64,000 bases of DNA, from the NCBI GenBank assembly GCA_003254905.1, contig QANU01098975.1:654640-718639 (forward strand). The letters are read 5' to 3'. This DNA comes from Nissolia schottii. Lineage: Eukaryota; Streptophyta; Magnoliopsida; Fabales; Fabaceae. Below are positions 47,715 through 58,760 of this stretch, in pieces. The notes under the pieces are model-generated. The model saw only the letters and a program-made list of their open reading frames with translations. It was not told the DNA's origin and made no database searches. Made by a program: the position numbers and the translations under genes. The number at the start of each line of letters is the position of its first letter. The stretch's first letter is position 1.

Positions 47715-47790
47715 AAGTCTTCGACTTTCACTGAAGCCCCTTCGACCTTCCTGTCTTCGACTTTCACTGAAGCCCGTTCGACCTTCCTCC
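47715..47790. repeat. Two-copy tandem repeat (~36 bp)
   Basis: TCTTCGACTTTCACTGAAGC followed by CCSTTCGACCTTCC occurs twice in direct succession inside the small copia-type element. Confidence 0.85.
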
Positions 47791-48274
47791 AATGTCTCAA
47801 CGGCACCGGTTGCAAACGGTTTCAACATAGGAACAATGATCAAATTCCATCACAGGCAAAACATGAAACACCCTAGCTAACTCTTTACCCGTACGTAGTA
47901 AACAAAGCTCACTAGGTTGTTGTCTACCTGGTCTGAATATCTTAGTCCATAGTTATCTTTTGAAAATAGTCATTGTTCATAAAATACGGACCCGTTTTAA
48001 ACTTTTGCTTGTCTAACATTAATAATAAAATAGAGGCATGCGTTGGAAATAAATCAATATAACAAAGCGGATAACATTATGATAAATAGAACATGTAATA
48101 TACATCCAGTGGTCCACCATACAAAGTCATAGAGTGTAAGATATACATAAATATACATAGATCAAAACATTAAATACATAATCCAGCATATACAGCATCA
48201 AAACACAAGGACTACTGGAATGCTACTCAGTAAGCCCCTGGCAAAACATAACCATCTATCTATCTCCTAGCCGC

Positions 48275-48343
48275 TTATGGCTCATCTGGCGGCTCTTCTG
48301 CATCCTCAAAATATGATTTATCCTCTTCTGTACCTGAAGTCAT
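48275..48343 (-). CDS. Conserved acidic micro-ORF in the solo LTR (22 residues, speculative)
   Basis: MTSGTEEDKSYFEDAEEPP ... ending TAA. It has the same length as the frame at 23228-23296, whose stop is TGA. See that entry. Confidence 0.3.
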   Translation of the reverse strand: MTSGTEEDKSYFEDAEEPPDEP

Positions 48344-49587
48344 AAAACAGTGGGGAATGAGAACGGTAGGTTCTCAGTGGAAATAACCTTAGTTCCTGAG
48401 TCGTACATCAGATTATGTCGGACTTCAGGCCGCTCAGAGATCTCTAGTGAACATACATACTAAAGTCCCTACCATTTATTATCTGGCCTATCTGAACGGC
48501 TTTATTTGCATTAATATGTGACATGGGAACTACTCTTGCTTACTACATTCTCGTGCTGATTAATATCTCGTATAAACCGTCTCGAGCGTGCTCTTGACGG
48601 TACGGCATAACAGCAGACTATATATTCAAGTAATCAACTACATAACAGAATATATTCAGAGTACATTCAGCATAACAGAATCATCGGAATATGCATCACA
48701 TAGTCATCCAAAGTAAGCATAACAGAATCAGCAGAATATATGCAGCATAGTCAGCAGCACAAACGTGACAGAATCATACATGCCTAACCGACTGTAACAG
48801 CATAGCAGAATGTAACAGCATAACAAAATGTAACAGTATAACAGAATATAACAGCATAACAGAATATAACAGCATAACAGAATAGGTGTTATTCCCACCA
48901 TAGTAATGTCCTCTGTTGACACTAGTATGACGGAATAACCTCACACCCTCAGTATAGGCCGACACTGTCTAGACCTTACTGCGGTGGGCTTCCACCTGCC
49001 GTGTGCCCCCTCGGGACCCCTCGACAGTGGGCGGATATTGTACCCCCACCTAAGCTTGCCCCCTTTCGACAATGCATAGGCGTGGTAACCGCACACCTCC
49101 AGGTATGCCATCTCGACACCACCTGTGGCGGGCTTCCACATTCAGGATGCCTAGACCTCCTGAAGTGGGATCATAGTGGCTCACGTGATCACGGCCTTTC
49201 AGCATAGGCATATAGCCTTTTTCAGCATGTGGCATATAGCCATATTTCAGCAGCATTGGGCATTGGCCCTTATTCAGCAGCATTGGGCATTGGCCCTAGT
49301 TCAGCAGCATTAATGGTACCTGCAGCATGGCATACTGGTTTCCCTATGGTTCATTTCAGCATATTTACTTATCTCTGAGTTTATTATCATGTCTTTAACT
49401 AAGTGTCTCATGAATGCATGACATATCACAGATTTCATCATAAAGTACACATAACATGCATGGTCAATACTATTTCATGACATACAGCATACACGTGCAT
49501 CCAATTCAACTATCAATCATCATTACAGCATCAATACCATACTATGAGCCTCAAGAGGGTGCCATCAGCTTTCCTTAGTCTCAAGCC

Positions 49588-49787
49588 GCTCAGCGAAAAC
49601 TGTTGTTCGCTCAGCGGTTTGAGCTCCTCCGCTCAGCGATAGAGGTTGTATCGCTCAGCGGTACTAACCTCATCGCTCAGCGGCTGAATTTTCTCGAGCC
49701 TTCTTCCACCGCCTTAATTTAAAAATATCTTTTCACCTTTCCACGTAAGCCATGTCTCGCTCAGCGGTGCCTGAGACGTCGCTCAGC
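49588..49787. repeat. Array of GCTCAGC near-palindromes at 21-22-bp spacing
   Basis: Cores start at 49588, 49609, 49631, 49653, 49674, 49759 and 49781. Intervals are 21, 22, 22, 21, 85 and 22 bp. Confidence 0.92.
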
Positions 49788-51769
49788 GACCCCTGTTCGA
49801 GACATGCAAACTGAATTGCTCATCTCTTCCATTTTCTTCCCCTTGCTTCCATGGAACCCTACATGAGTCTCACACATAATTCAAGCATAATAACCACATC
49901 TAATCCAGGTCACAAGACCCTTCAGAATTGTCTTCCTAAGTCCTAACCTCATTTCTAACAATTATGTCCAAAATCTCATAATTCACATACATACACATAC
50001 AAACACATAACACTTAACCACCATCAAAGAGGTGAGGAACTAGGGTTACCCACTTCCTCAAGGATTTGTTGATGCTTGAAGAAAGAGGAATTCAAGCCTT
50101 GCTTGCTTGTTTGAACCTTCTTGACCTAAAATGACATCTTAACATAAGTAGGGTAAATATAGATTATGGAAACTTGGCTTGTCACCAAGAGATGAGAACT
50201 CACCAACTATCCTTGCTTGTCCTCCTTAGGTGCTTAGAAGTGAGTTTGAATGATGGAAAGGTGAACTTGAAGCTTCCTTGAGTTTCTTTGTCAAGAAAGC
50301 ATAAAACCCTAGGTTATGGAAGATTAGGGTTTTGGAGCTTGATCCCTTGGATTCTCCTTGAAGAGAAACCTTCACCTTGATGCTAGCTTGCTTTCTTGAT
50401 GATTTTGAGAGTGAACTATGATGATGAAGAACAAAGGATGATGATTAAATCTTGGTGGATTTAGAAGCATAAGTCTTGGAACTTAGGAAGAAGAAATGAA
50501 TTAGCTTTGGTGTGTTTTGTGGATGTGTGTTTCGGTTTTGGCATGGGGGAGGGCAGCCGTGGCTTTTTCTTAGCCCATTGGCCATGCATCTTTCCAATTT
50601 TGCCCTTAGTGTTCTTATGTCATATTAGTTCATTAGTTATTTATGTCCGGACGTCCTAAAAATATTCCGGGCATACTGTTGTGACCTATTAATTATCCTG
50701 GTTAATAATTAAATCTTAAATGAAATATTCTTACATCTAATTTCATATTCATCTATTTTACAGACTCCTGTGAGTCATAAGGAAATTACAATAAAACCCT
50801 AATTTCGATCCGAACGTCACCGGACGTCACGAGATCGTCAAAGAATTATTTTTAACTAATATTACAGAAATAAAATTAATATTTGAATTTTATTCTATTT
50901 TTATCTCACCTTTTCCTTATTATTACATTTTTAATTCTTCCTTAAATAGCATTTTAATTGAGGGAAAAAGTCGGGTTGTTACAAAACACATGGCAAAAGC
51001 AAATGGTCTCATCACATCAAAAGCTTAACCACCCACTCGGCAGAAGCAAACATAAAACCATAAGGCTAACAAGATCTAAATCAAAGCCAAGTCCTCATGC
51101 ACCTATAAAAACTCAAGTAAATGATATGAAACAAGTTCTTGCAAACTCTGCAAAATCTCTTAAATTTCATCACCTCAGTAATGCTTTTACTGCTTCAACA
51201 TAATATCCTTAAGCTTTTCTTTCAATTCACCAGTCTAGTGCATATTGAGAATAAACCTCTCCCTTAATGAAAATTTGTGGAAATGTTGGCCAGTTACTGG
51301 AGGCTTTTACAACACTTTGCAGCTCAGGATCCTGCAAAATGTTTCTAGCACTAATTAAAACATCATATTGGTTTAAAACTTTAACCGCAAGCGAACTAAA
51401 TCCACATTGTGAAAATCAGGCACGCCTTTCATGTAAATCATAACAAGATTATCCTTGACATCCTCCTTATTGAGAAAAGACAATCCGTCAAACACCTTGT
51501 GTGCATTATCAAACTAAATCTGAATCATCGAAATAGAGAAAATAACAAACAATGCAAACAAGAGCAACAAACCACGAGTGTGAAGAAGAATCTTCCTCTG
51601 ACCATTGATGGCGTGGTTTTGATGACGACAACAACACCAACAAAAAGCAGAAAAAGTGAAGACTCAAGGGAAGACTCAAACAAGATTAAAGAACCTGAAG
51701 CTCAAGCTGCACATCTAAAAAGGTTCAAGATTTTAAACCCTAGAGTCAATAGTTAGCACATGTTAATAT

Positions 51770-52410
51770 ATTAAGGTTAATGACTCAAAGTTTTTCATCA
51801 CAAACATGTCTAACATTTTTCTTAAAACCCTAGAAGCATTTGACAACATTTTTCAAAGGGTTTTAACACTTAAACTCGGGTTTTGCATGGTTAATCGATT
51901 ACCATGCTTGTGTAATCGATTACCAGCACTTTGAATTCAAAAATATTCAAGTTTTGAATGGACTAATCGATTACCAACCCGCAGTAATCGATTACCAGCT
52001 TTTGAAATTTGAAAATATGGCCGTTTCTTGTGTGTAATCGATTACAGCCTTTGGTTAATCGATTACATGCTCGAATGGGTGTGTTTTTTCATGAAACAAT
52101 GCGTTGTTTTGCATCATATGCTTTGGCATTGGTTCATGAATAGGCACCATTGCCTATATATGTCAGAATTCGTGCAGAACCTAAGACATACAATCAGAAC
52201 TTCATTCTCTCATTGATTCTTACAAGTTTCACATGTTCTGATCAAAGTTCTGATCATAATTTTCAAAGTCTTTCTCAATCCAAAATTACTTGGTAAATTG
52301 CTGGGTCCTGTTCTAAAATTGGGGATTAGGGTTTCAAATATTTCAAAGAACCAAAATCGGTGAAAAACAAGTAAAACCTAATTCACCCCCCTCTTAGGTT
52401 GCTATCCTGA
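51770..52410. repeat. LTR-like fragment carrying a TAATCGATTA array
   Basis: Sequence with six TAATCGATTA palindromes (51892-52065). It is followed by a transcribed-looking end (TTCTCTCATTGATTCTTACA) and the CACCCCCCTCTTAGGTTGC block (52385) often seen at LTR/internal junctions of legume elements. Boundaries and a target-site duplication were not found. Confidence 0.45.
51892..52065. repeat. Paired TAATCGATTA palindromes
   Basis: Perfect 10-bp palindromes start at 51892, 51913, 51964, 51985, 52035 and 52056. Intervals are 21, 51, 21, 50 and 21 bp, i.e. three pairs with a ~72-bp period. Confidence 0.95.
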
Positions 52411-52416
52411 GTAACA

Positions 52417-52860
52417 ATGAGCACATTGACAACTCCGACAAATTCATCTGGCAGCTCGTCGCCGATCTCGGTTCCAATTCCGTCAACGTGCAGAAGCAGG
52501 CTGATATGGAGATCTGACTGCTCGCCAAGAACAGCCGGAGAACGCGACAACGGAGGATCTCAAACTCCACGTATCTCACGAACGCAAATACAACCCCAAC
52601 CGCCTGAGTCAGCATCGACTTGTTCCGAGTCTCGTCTCGCCTTGCCATCATTTGGTCCTTCTTCGACGAATTCCCAACTACGACAACAACAATCTCACTC
52701 TTGTTGCAGAAAATCAGCAGCGGATGCCGGTGAGGTTGATCTCGCGCAGCAGCGGCAACAACAACGGGAGAAACAGATTTGGAAACTTCCTCCAAAACCG
52801 GAAAGAAAGAAGCAGCAGCGTAGTGTACAGATTGCACACAGAGAGTTCAAATGACAAGCT
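52417..52860 (+). pseudogene. Possible U-box/ARM-repeat gene fragment
   Basis: The plus-strand reading NEHIDNSDKFIWQLVADL then GSNSVNVQKQADMEI, stop, LLAKNS resembles the start of the ARM repeats in plant U-box E3 ligases (LVADL...QKQAAMEIRLLAKN). The following frame-shifted part (Asn/Arg/Ser-rich) is unrecognised. It lies antisense inside the small copia-type element, so it may be captured host sequence. The match is short and from memory. Confidence 0.4.
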
Positions 52861-53151
52861 CCATAAACGTTGTAGAGAAAATGACTTCTAGAGAGAGATT
52901 AGAAAGGGATCAGAGCAAAAGCAGAGAAAAGCAAGATCGAATCGGGATTAGATCTGAAAGAAAAAAAACTTCTGAACTAAAACGGGAAAAGAAATGAGAG
53001 AGAAAAAATGTTTTTGGATTGTTTGAATTTTTCTGAGAAAACAAACAAAGAGACGTTTGGGAACTGAGAAAATGAAAGAAGAAATTGGAAAACGAAAAGG
53101 AAAAAAAATGAGTGCGGAAGCTTCAAGGTGGATGCCATGGCTCTGATACCA

Positions 53152-53324
53152 TGTTGAAATTCATGGTGCCAGGAGAGAAAAGAGAGAAAATGAAACTGAA
53201 TGTGTAAAATGAAATTGAGAGAATGAGAAACTTGGTACAAATTACAAGTAGTGTAGGCCTATATATAGGCTCTTGATAAATCACTAACAATTAGTTAATT
53301 AGCTATCATCTATATATTCTAATA
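53152..53324 (-). repeat. 5' LTR of the small copia-type element
   Basis: Next to the minus-strand primer-binding site TGGTATCAGAGC (53139-53150). Same 173 bp as the partner at 47407. Confidence 0.9.
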
Positions 53325-53329
53325 CACCC

Positions 53330-53644
53330 ACCGAGCACAACATTACTGCAAGGCACAAAACAAAAGAAGTAATGAGATGAAAATGTGAATCACCAGAATA
53401 CCCCCCACAATTTGTGTATCATATCCAGTCCCCAATATAATAAGCGCTGAAATGAAGAAGGCAAGCATACCGAAAATAGACAAGAGACACGACGTAACAT
53501 CTTAGAAACATGATTTTAACCCCCTTCAATTGCACATACACCATAGCCCAACTTTCCAAGTACAGCAAAAAATGCAGTAACAAACAGAAAACATAGCACA
53601 ACAGAGTTATTAGAACACCAAGACGAAGACTTAGCCAAGGGTAG
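53330..53644. other. Spacer between two elements
   Basis: No gene or repeat boundary recognised in ~315 bp. The 77-codon minus frame at 53419-53652 resembles nothing known. Confidence 0.4.
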
Positions 53645-54862
53645 TGTAACATCCCAAAATTCTCTCCTTACGAAATTTTGGTTAATAAGTAATTATAAAT
53701 TGAGTAGGAAAAACTAGAAAAATTTAACCATTACAATTAACTCGTAAAAATCGTTGTTAAGATTAGGGTCTCCGGATCTCGCAGGAATTTGCAAGATCCG
53801 GACCGATTCCCGGTTGTCATCGGAATTTATGAACGAGTCAACGGTACCCGTAAAATGGACTTTTACGAAAGGAAAAATGTACGGGTACCATAAATTAAAT
53901 TAAAAACCTTCTTGGAATTGTTTGCAAAATGCGCTTCTGTGTTTAAGTGATTTTTCGTGACGATTTTCGGTCGTTACCGGAATTTAAGCACGTACCGGCG
54001 GTACCCGTAAAATAAACTCTTACGACAGAAAAATTATGCGTACCTAAGATTAAGTTAAATTCCACGTTTTAAGTGCTTAATTAGTGCACAATTAAGTTTA
54101 GATAATTTTTACGTCGTCCGTTAATTTTTCGCGCACGTGTACATACACGTACTCGGACAGTTAACGACCAAACACGACCAAACATGGGACAAATTTTGGG
54201 AGAAATTCCCCCAAATCTGCCGTGAAAATCACAAGGCCATACCCCATCACCAACCCTCTTACACCACCTTACCCATGGCCTTACCTAGCATTATTCACAC
54301 CTTACCCCATCATGTCACCCTTATTCATTTTTAATTCGTTTTTCCCTCACAATTACTCCCTCTCCACCGGAGCTCCATCAGCTACCGACTCTCCAATTTC
54401 ATCTTCTTCTACTTCACATTTTCTTTCCCAAGGAACCAAAGAACCAAGCCACCAAAGCATCCATCATTGTCTTCAAGCAAAGCTTAAGCTTTCTTGCTAA
54501 TTCTCCTGAGCCAAACCAAGCACCACAAAGTCACACAGTACCATTTTTATTCCTTCATTCTCTTCCATGAAGCACCAAAAAAAACTCATCATCTTTCCTC
54601 AAGAAACCACATAAAACACTAGCCTCCATCTTCAAGCTTTCTCTTAGAGAAATTTGGTCACTAGCTTGGATTTCAAGCACTCTTGGGGAACTCTTTCCTC
54701 AACACCCTCTTCATCACTAATCTTCTATAGAAGGTGGGTAGTTAGGCCTAAACCACAATCTTGATGGTCTATGTGAGTTGTATGTATTGTTGTGAATGAA
54801 AGGAATGGATTGGTGCATGGATGGTGAGCAAGGAACCATGATACTTGTCATAGGTCTATGGT

Positions 54863-55117
54863 CATTCGAATGACCAAGCCCAGGGCCATTCGAATGAACC
54901 ACGAAAGATTTTTAAGAACAGAGAGTAAAGTTTACAAGACATTCGAATGGCCACCTTGGGTCATTCGAATGAATTGTAACAATTTCAACCACTGAGGGCC
55001 ACGGAAGTGAGTCATTCGAATGACCAAGCATGGGTCGTTCGAATGACCCATTCTTATGCACCAATCCGAGCCAGAATCCTGTGGCATTCGAATGACTCTT
55101 GTAAGTTCATTCGAATG
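54863..55117. repeat. Paired CATTCGAATG palindromes
   Basis: Ten-base palindromes start at 54863, 54887, 54940, 54962, 55013, 55036 (CGTTCGAATG), 55085 and 55108. Intervals are 24, 53, 22, 51, 23, 49 and 23 bp, i.e. four pairs with a ~74-bp period. Confidence 0.95.
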
Positions 55118-55421
55118 ACTCAGGATATCAGCCCCCAGTCTTAAGTTTCCTTTATTTATGTTGGTGTGTGGTATGTGTTATGAACTATAATTATGTTATT
55201 ATCCATCATGAGGACGCAGTTGTCACTAGGCGTATATGACAACCCTAGATCACTAGAAACTTATCGTCTAACTTTAAACGAAGATCATAATTGAACCTTA
55301 GGAACATGAGTTATCTTAGGAAAGTTCTGGCCACGATGGGACTATAAGACCTTATAGTTAAGTACATAGTTATGTAATAGGGAATCCCCTCTCTTGGCAC
55401 GTCAAGTATCACAAGCCCCTG

Positions 55422-55491
55422 TCAGTCTAGCAAGATGGACTGATCCTATGATCAAGAAACGCAAGCTCAGACCTGAGCGCGGGTTTTGCCC
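55422..55491. repeat. Cluster of four mini-hairpins
   Basis: CAGTC-N11-GACTG (55422-55442), GATC-CTAT-GATC (55442-55453), GCTCAG-AC-CTGAGC (55465-55478) and GGG-TTTTG-CCC (55481-55491) follow one another in 70 bp. Confidence 0.8.
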
Positions 55492-55883
55492 GGATTCAAA
55501 GATAAAGGAAGAATGAAAAGTAAATTTTATGCCAAGGAACGAAGTTAAGGCCGCCAAAAGGGGCGTGCAAAAGTTCAAGTCAAAGAGAATTTTATGCAAA
55601 GTACGAGTCCACTCCTGGTGAAGTTGTTAGGGTGGCCCCTCACCATTTTGCAAGTTGGATGGTCACTCCCTATCGCTGGTTGACGAAGTATGCTTTCGAA
55701 CAGTGGTGGTTAGCTACCACTCAGGTAAATAGCACTGCCTGGTCGTCGACGGTACGGAGACGTAAGTGGGTTGTAGCTGAATGGGGACGACGGTCCCACG
55801 GACTACAAAGGAGAATGATGGACAGAAAGTAACAAAGAGGACGCGGCCTTAGGGAGCGTAAGAGAAAATCCCTAAGCCCCTCA

Positions 55884-56570
55884 TGATGATTCCAAAATGG
55901 TGAATTGCATCATGGAAACATGCAATCCGAGTGGTGTAACCTAAATGAGATTTTTTAGAGTGTTTGTTTAATGTTTTCTAATAAATGACTATGTTATTCA
56001 GTTTTGGACGTTTTTAGCCTTGGAATAAGTGAGAATTAGTGAATTGTTTTGCATTTAGTTGGTTCTTAATGAGCAGCCAATTGTTGAATGCTCAGTCATA
56101 GGTTACAAAGCATCTTTGGCTGAATGTTAATGCAATTATAGTGCATTTAGAGTGGATTTTCGGTTGGGGTCTTTGGTGCAGCCTTTAGGAGTTAATTTTG
56201 TGAATTTTGGTATTATGTAACACAAATTGGCAAGCTATATAAGGCAGCCAAAGTGGTAATACGAAAATAGAACAAGATTCAGCATTTTTTTTATTTCTAT
56301 CAAACTTATTTGTGAGAGTGATTCTCGTAAATTCTTGAGTGATTCAAGAAGTTAGATTATCAAAGGACTTAACCAAATCCTTTGTGTGTTTTATCTCAAA
56401 TTGGAGTGATTCCAATTTTTTGGTTAGCTATCAAATTCTGCTGCGTATATTTCTTAGTTTTGCTTTGTAAAAATAATTTTTCTAACAAAGTTCATCAACC
56501 AACAAATTGAGAGTTAATTTGTTGAACAATTTGTGTTAGTTCGTTGAAACAATAACTTTGGTTCACATCA
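55884..56570 (+). mobile_element. Nested solo LTR (687 bp) with target-site duplication CCTCA
   Basis: It starts TGATGATTCC, ends TTCACATCA, and is flanked by CCTCA (55879-55883, 56571-56575). It is the same family as the LTRs of the gypsy derivative at 15641-17149. Confidence 0.95.
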
Positions 56571-58017
56571 CCTCATGCATGAATTGTAAATGTATGTATG
56601 TATGTATAACGTATGTGCGGTAAAAGGGCATGGCCCGATTGACTTATGATAAACCTCTAAGAATATCCTAAGTCCTGTGACAAGTAATAATAAGAAGCAC
56701 GATAGAGAATCCCTAATGACTAGGGTAAAGATTAGACTATCCCCTTGCACTTAGTAATTTAGATAAAGCCGTTCAAGAATAGCAAGAATAAAAATGAACT
56801 AGGAAAAATAGAATGACATGACACTTTGAAAACCCCTGAGCGGCCTGAATCATAATTGAGCTAAAGAAAAGTAATGACTATCATAGATCTCCACTAAGAA
56901 CGCATTGTTCTCACCCCCACTCGCTTGTGATTCCAGATGACAGCGACGAGTGTGCTGCCGACTGATCAGACACGGCCGCGGAGCTGAATCCCACAGCTTG
57001 ATCCCCTCATCGGAGTCGTTACGGGGGCGAACATATGTCTACCCACTACTGGCCTTGGATCGATGCCCGCCACTCCGATTTTCCTCGACGAAGATGACGA
57101 GAAGAGTCGCCCCGTACGAGAAGGATGTCGAGGTTGACCCAAACTCCTTACCACCTCTTCTCTGGCCGCACTTTTACCTTCGTGGACCTAGGAAGTGGGT
57201 CAACCCTCTCTTAAGACGTCGTCTTGCCCCTCGCACTCACGACGCTGAGGCAGGACCCTCCACTGCACATCGAGACCTACCCTCGATTCCCGAGATTGCC
57301 CGAGACGTCGAAGAAGACGATGACTCGCCAGTCCTAGATTCCCCAGCAAGCACATCGGAGATTCAGAAGAAGAAGACCTCATGGAGTTAGACTCAAAGGA
57401 GGAAGAAGACCCGGACAAGGATCTGGAATAGGAGCAGTGATGGAGTAGTAGTATAGTCTCTCGTGGTATTTTGTACAAACTCAATGGACAGTACTCCATC
57501 GGTCCCTAGTGTCACTATTGGAGACCCCTCTTGTAGCATGTCAGATGTAAATTGAATTATTAAACAAGTATTGTAAATTATTGCTTGCCTTATATATTAT
57601 GGACCATTAGTGTTACATTATTTATCATTGTTTGCTTATTATCTTGATTTTGAATTAACTCAGATGACGTTCATTACGCCGTAAGGCTCTCTCGCTTGTA
57701 ATATATATTTTCCACTCACGCGTAGCTCCTATTTACCATTAAGGATATGCAAGGAAAAGTTTTTAACCGGTCCATATTTTCGTAAAGAGGATATTTTCTA
57801 ACATATAGGGACTGCAAGTAATCCCACCAAGTCAATAACAACCTGATTAAGCCTACTTTATAACTTCAGCATAAGCTAGCTAGTTAGGGTGTTTTAGGTA
57901 GGACACAAAACGGGACCGCCAAAATAGAACCATATTATTTTGCAACCCAAATACGATTTCTCTTATCATCACCAACCCAATGAAGCCATTTTCTTCTCCA
58001 CTTATTCATTTCCAACT

Positions 58018-58553
58018 TGTTGAAATACAAGTTTAAATCCTTGAACCACCCTTTTTAAGTGACGTAAAGCCACTTTTCGTGGCAATGGAATTAGGGAAAC
58101 ATGGAGATGTGCTTTCTCTTGTTTCACCGTGCAAAATTTTTGCTTTGAATTTGAGGGATAGATAGCATTGATAATGGTAGGTGGTAGTTGGAGAAATTAC
58201 TTTTCTACTCTATAGTTATGAAGCAAACGAAGGTATCTCCTCTCTATAAATAAAGAGCTTCTCAGATCAATTGATGTATCCCACTGAGCAACATATATCC
58301 CAACTTAGAGAGTAAAAATATATAGTGTTCTCTGAGAGTATTCTCCCATTAAAAGAGAGTGTTATTGTTCTTTCCTTGTATTTAGAAAGAAGTTGTAATT
58401 TATCTTTCACATAGTGAAAACCTTCTTGGTCTTGCCTGTGGTTTTTACCTCATCATTTGAGGGTTTTCCACGTGAAATATTTTTTGTCAATTCCTATTTT
58501 CTCATCTCTACTTTAGTTGCGTTATTTTGTTTTTATAACTCTAAGACCAAGCA
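58018..58553 (+). repeat. Copia 5' LTR
   Basis: TGTTGAAATACAAG ... AAGACCAAGCA. A TATA box CTATAAATA is at 58244-58252, and the GGTTTTTACC ... GGGTTTTCCACGTG block typical of plant copia U5 regions is at 58440-58474. Confidence 0.85.
58244..58252 (+). promoter_or_regulatory. TATA box of the copia LTR
   Basis: CTATAAATA inside the LTR, ~310 bp before its end; a likely transcription start would be ~30 bp downstream. Confidence 0.55.
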
Positions 58554-58554
58554 G

Positions 58555-58566
58555 TGGTATCAGGGC
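58555..58566 (+). other. Primer-binding site (initiator Met-tRNA type)
   Basis: TGGTATCAGGGC, one base from TGGTATCAGAGC, begins two bases after the LTR end. Confidence 0.85.
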
Positions 58567-58760
58567 CATTGGTTCTTGTACAAGCTGTGAGTTACTATTC
58601 ATGGTCACTATTCATACGTGTGGTTAAATACTGTTGTTGTATTGTTAACATATATTGGATTTGTTCTATGTACGGTATAAATATATAATACCGTTCACGT
58701 GTAATTTACAGTGAAAAAGTGAGAGTCGGTTCAGTGGAGAAACAAATCTTGAAAATTACC

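Larger units (their letters stand above)
47864..50983 (-). mobile_element. Solo LTR (3120 bp) with target-site duplication AAACA
   Basis: It starts TGAAACACCC, ends GGGTTGTTACA, and is flanked by AAACA (47859-47863, 50984-50988). It is the same family as 22796-25918 with similar length and the same sub-structure: AACAGAAT repeats (48600-48890), mini-hairpins starting at 49207, 49231, 49258 and 49285, and GCTCAGC cores at 49588-49787. Different target sites show the two copies inserted independently. Confidence 0.93.
47407..53324 (-). mobile_element. Small copia-type LTR element with nested insertions
   Basis: Two direct 173-bp LTRs (47407-47579 and 53152-53324) are nearly identical and are flanked by CACCC on both outer sides (47402-47406, 53325-53329). 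On the minus strand the primer-binding site TGGTATCAGAGC follows the right-hand LTR (53139-53150), and a G-rich polypurine tract (GCGGGGGG) precedes the left-hand LTR. The 5' LTR is therefore the right one. No gag or pol domain is readable in the ~2.7 kb of own sequence, so it is non-autonomous. It contains a 3.1-kb solo LTR (47864-50983). Confidence 0.85.
53645..57896 (+). mobile_element. Solo LTR (~3.56 kb plus a nested LTR) with target-site duplication GGTAG
   Basis: It starts TGTAACATCCCAAAATTC and ends TTAGGGTGTTTTA (TG...TA, the last C mutated). It is flanked by GGTAG (53640-53644, 57897-57901). It is inverted relative to the other long LTRs: the mirrored conserved block AAGAACGCATTGTTCTCACC is at ~56897 and the mirrored ATAAAGCCGTTCAAG block at ~56763. 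It contains the CATTCGAATG array, a hairpin cluster (55422-55491) and a nested solo LTR (55884-56570). Confidence 0.9.

Noticed and set aside
22796-50983. The two near-identical 3.1-kb repeats (22796 and 47864) as LTRs of one 28-kb element
   Set aside because: Each has its own, different 5-bp duplication (TAAGT and AAACA), and host genes lie between them.
54863-55117. Palindrome array as a CRISPR-like array
   Set aside because: Repeats are only 10-12 bp, spacers alternate in length and are repeat-derived, and this is a plant genome with no cas genes.
56950-57390. 146-codon plus-strand frame inside the LTR at 53645-57896
   Set aside because: It overlaps minus frames of similar length in GC-rich LTR sequence, resembles no family, and related LTRs have no long frame there.
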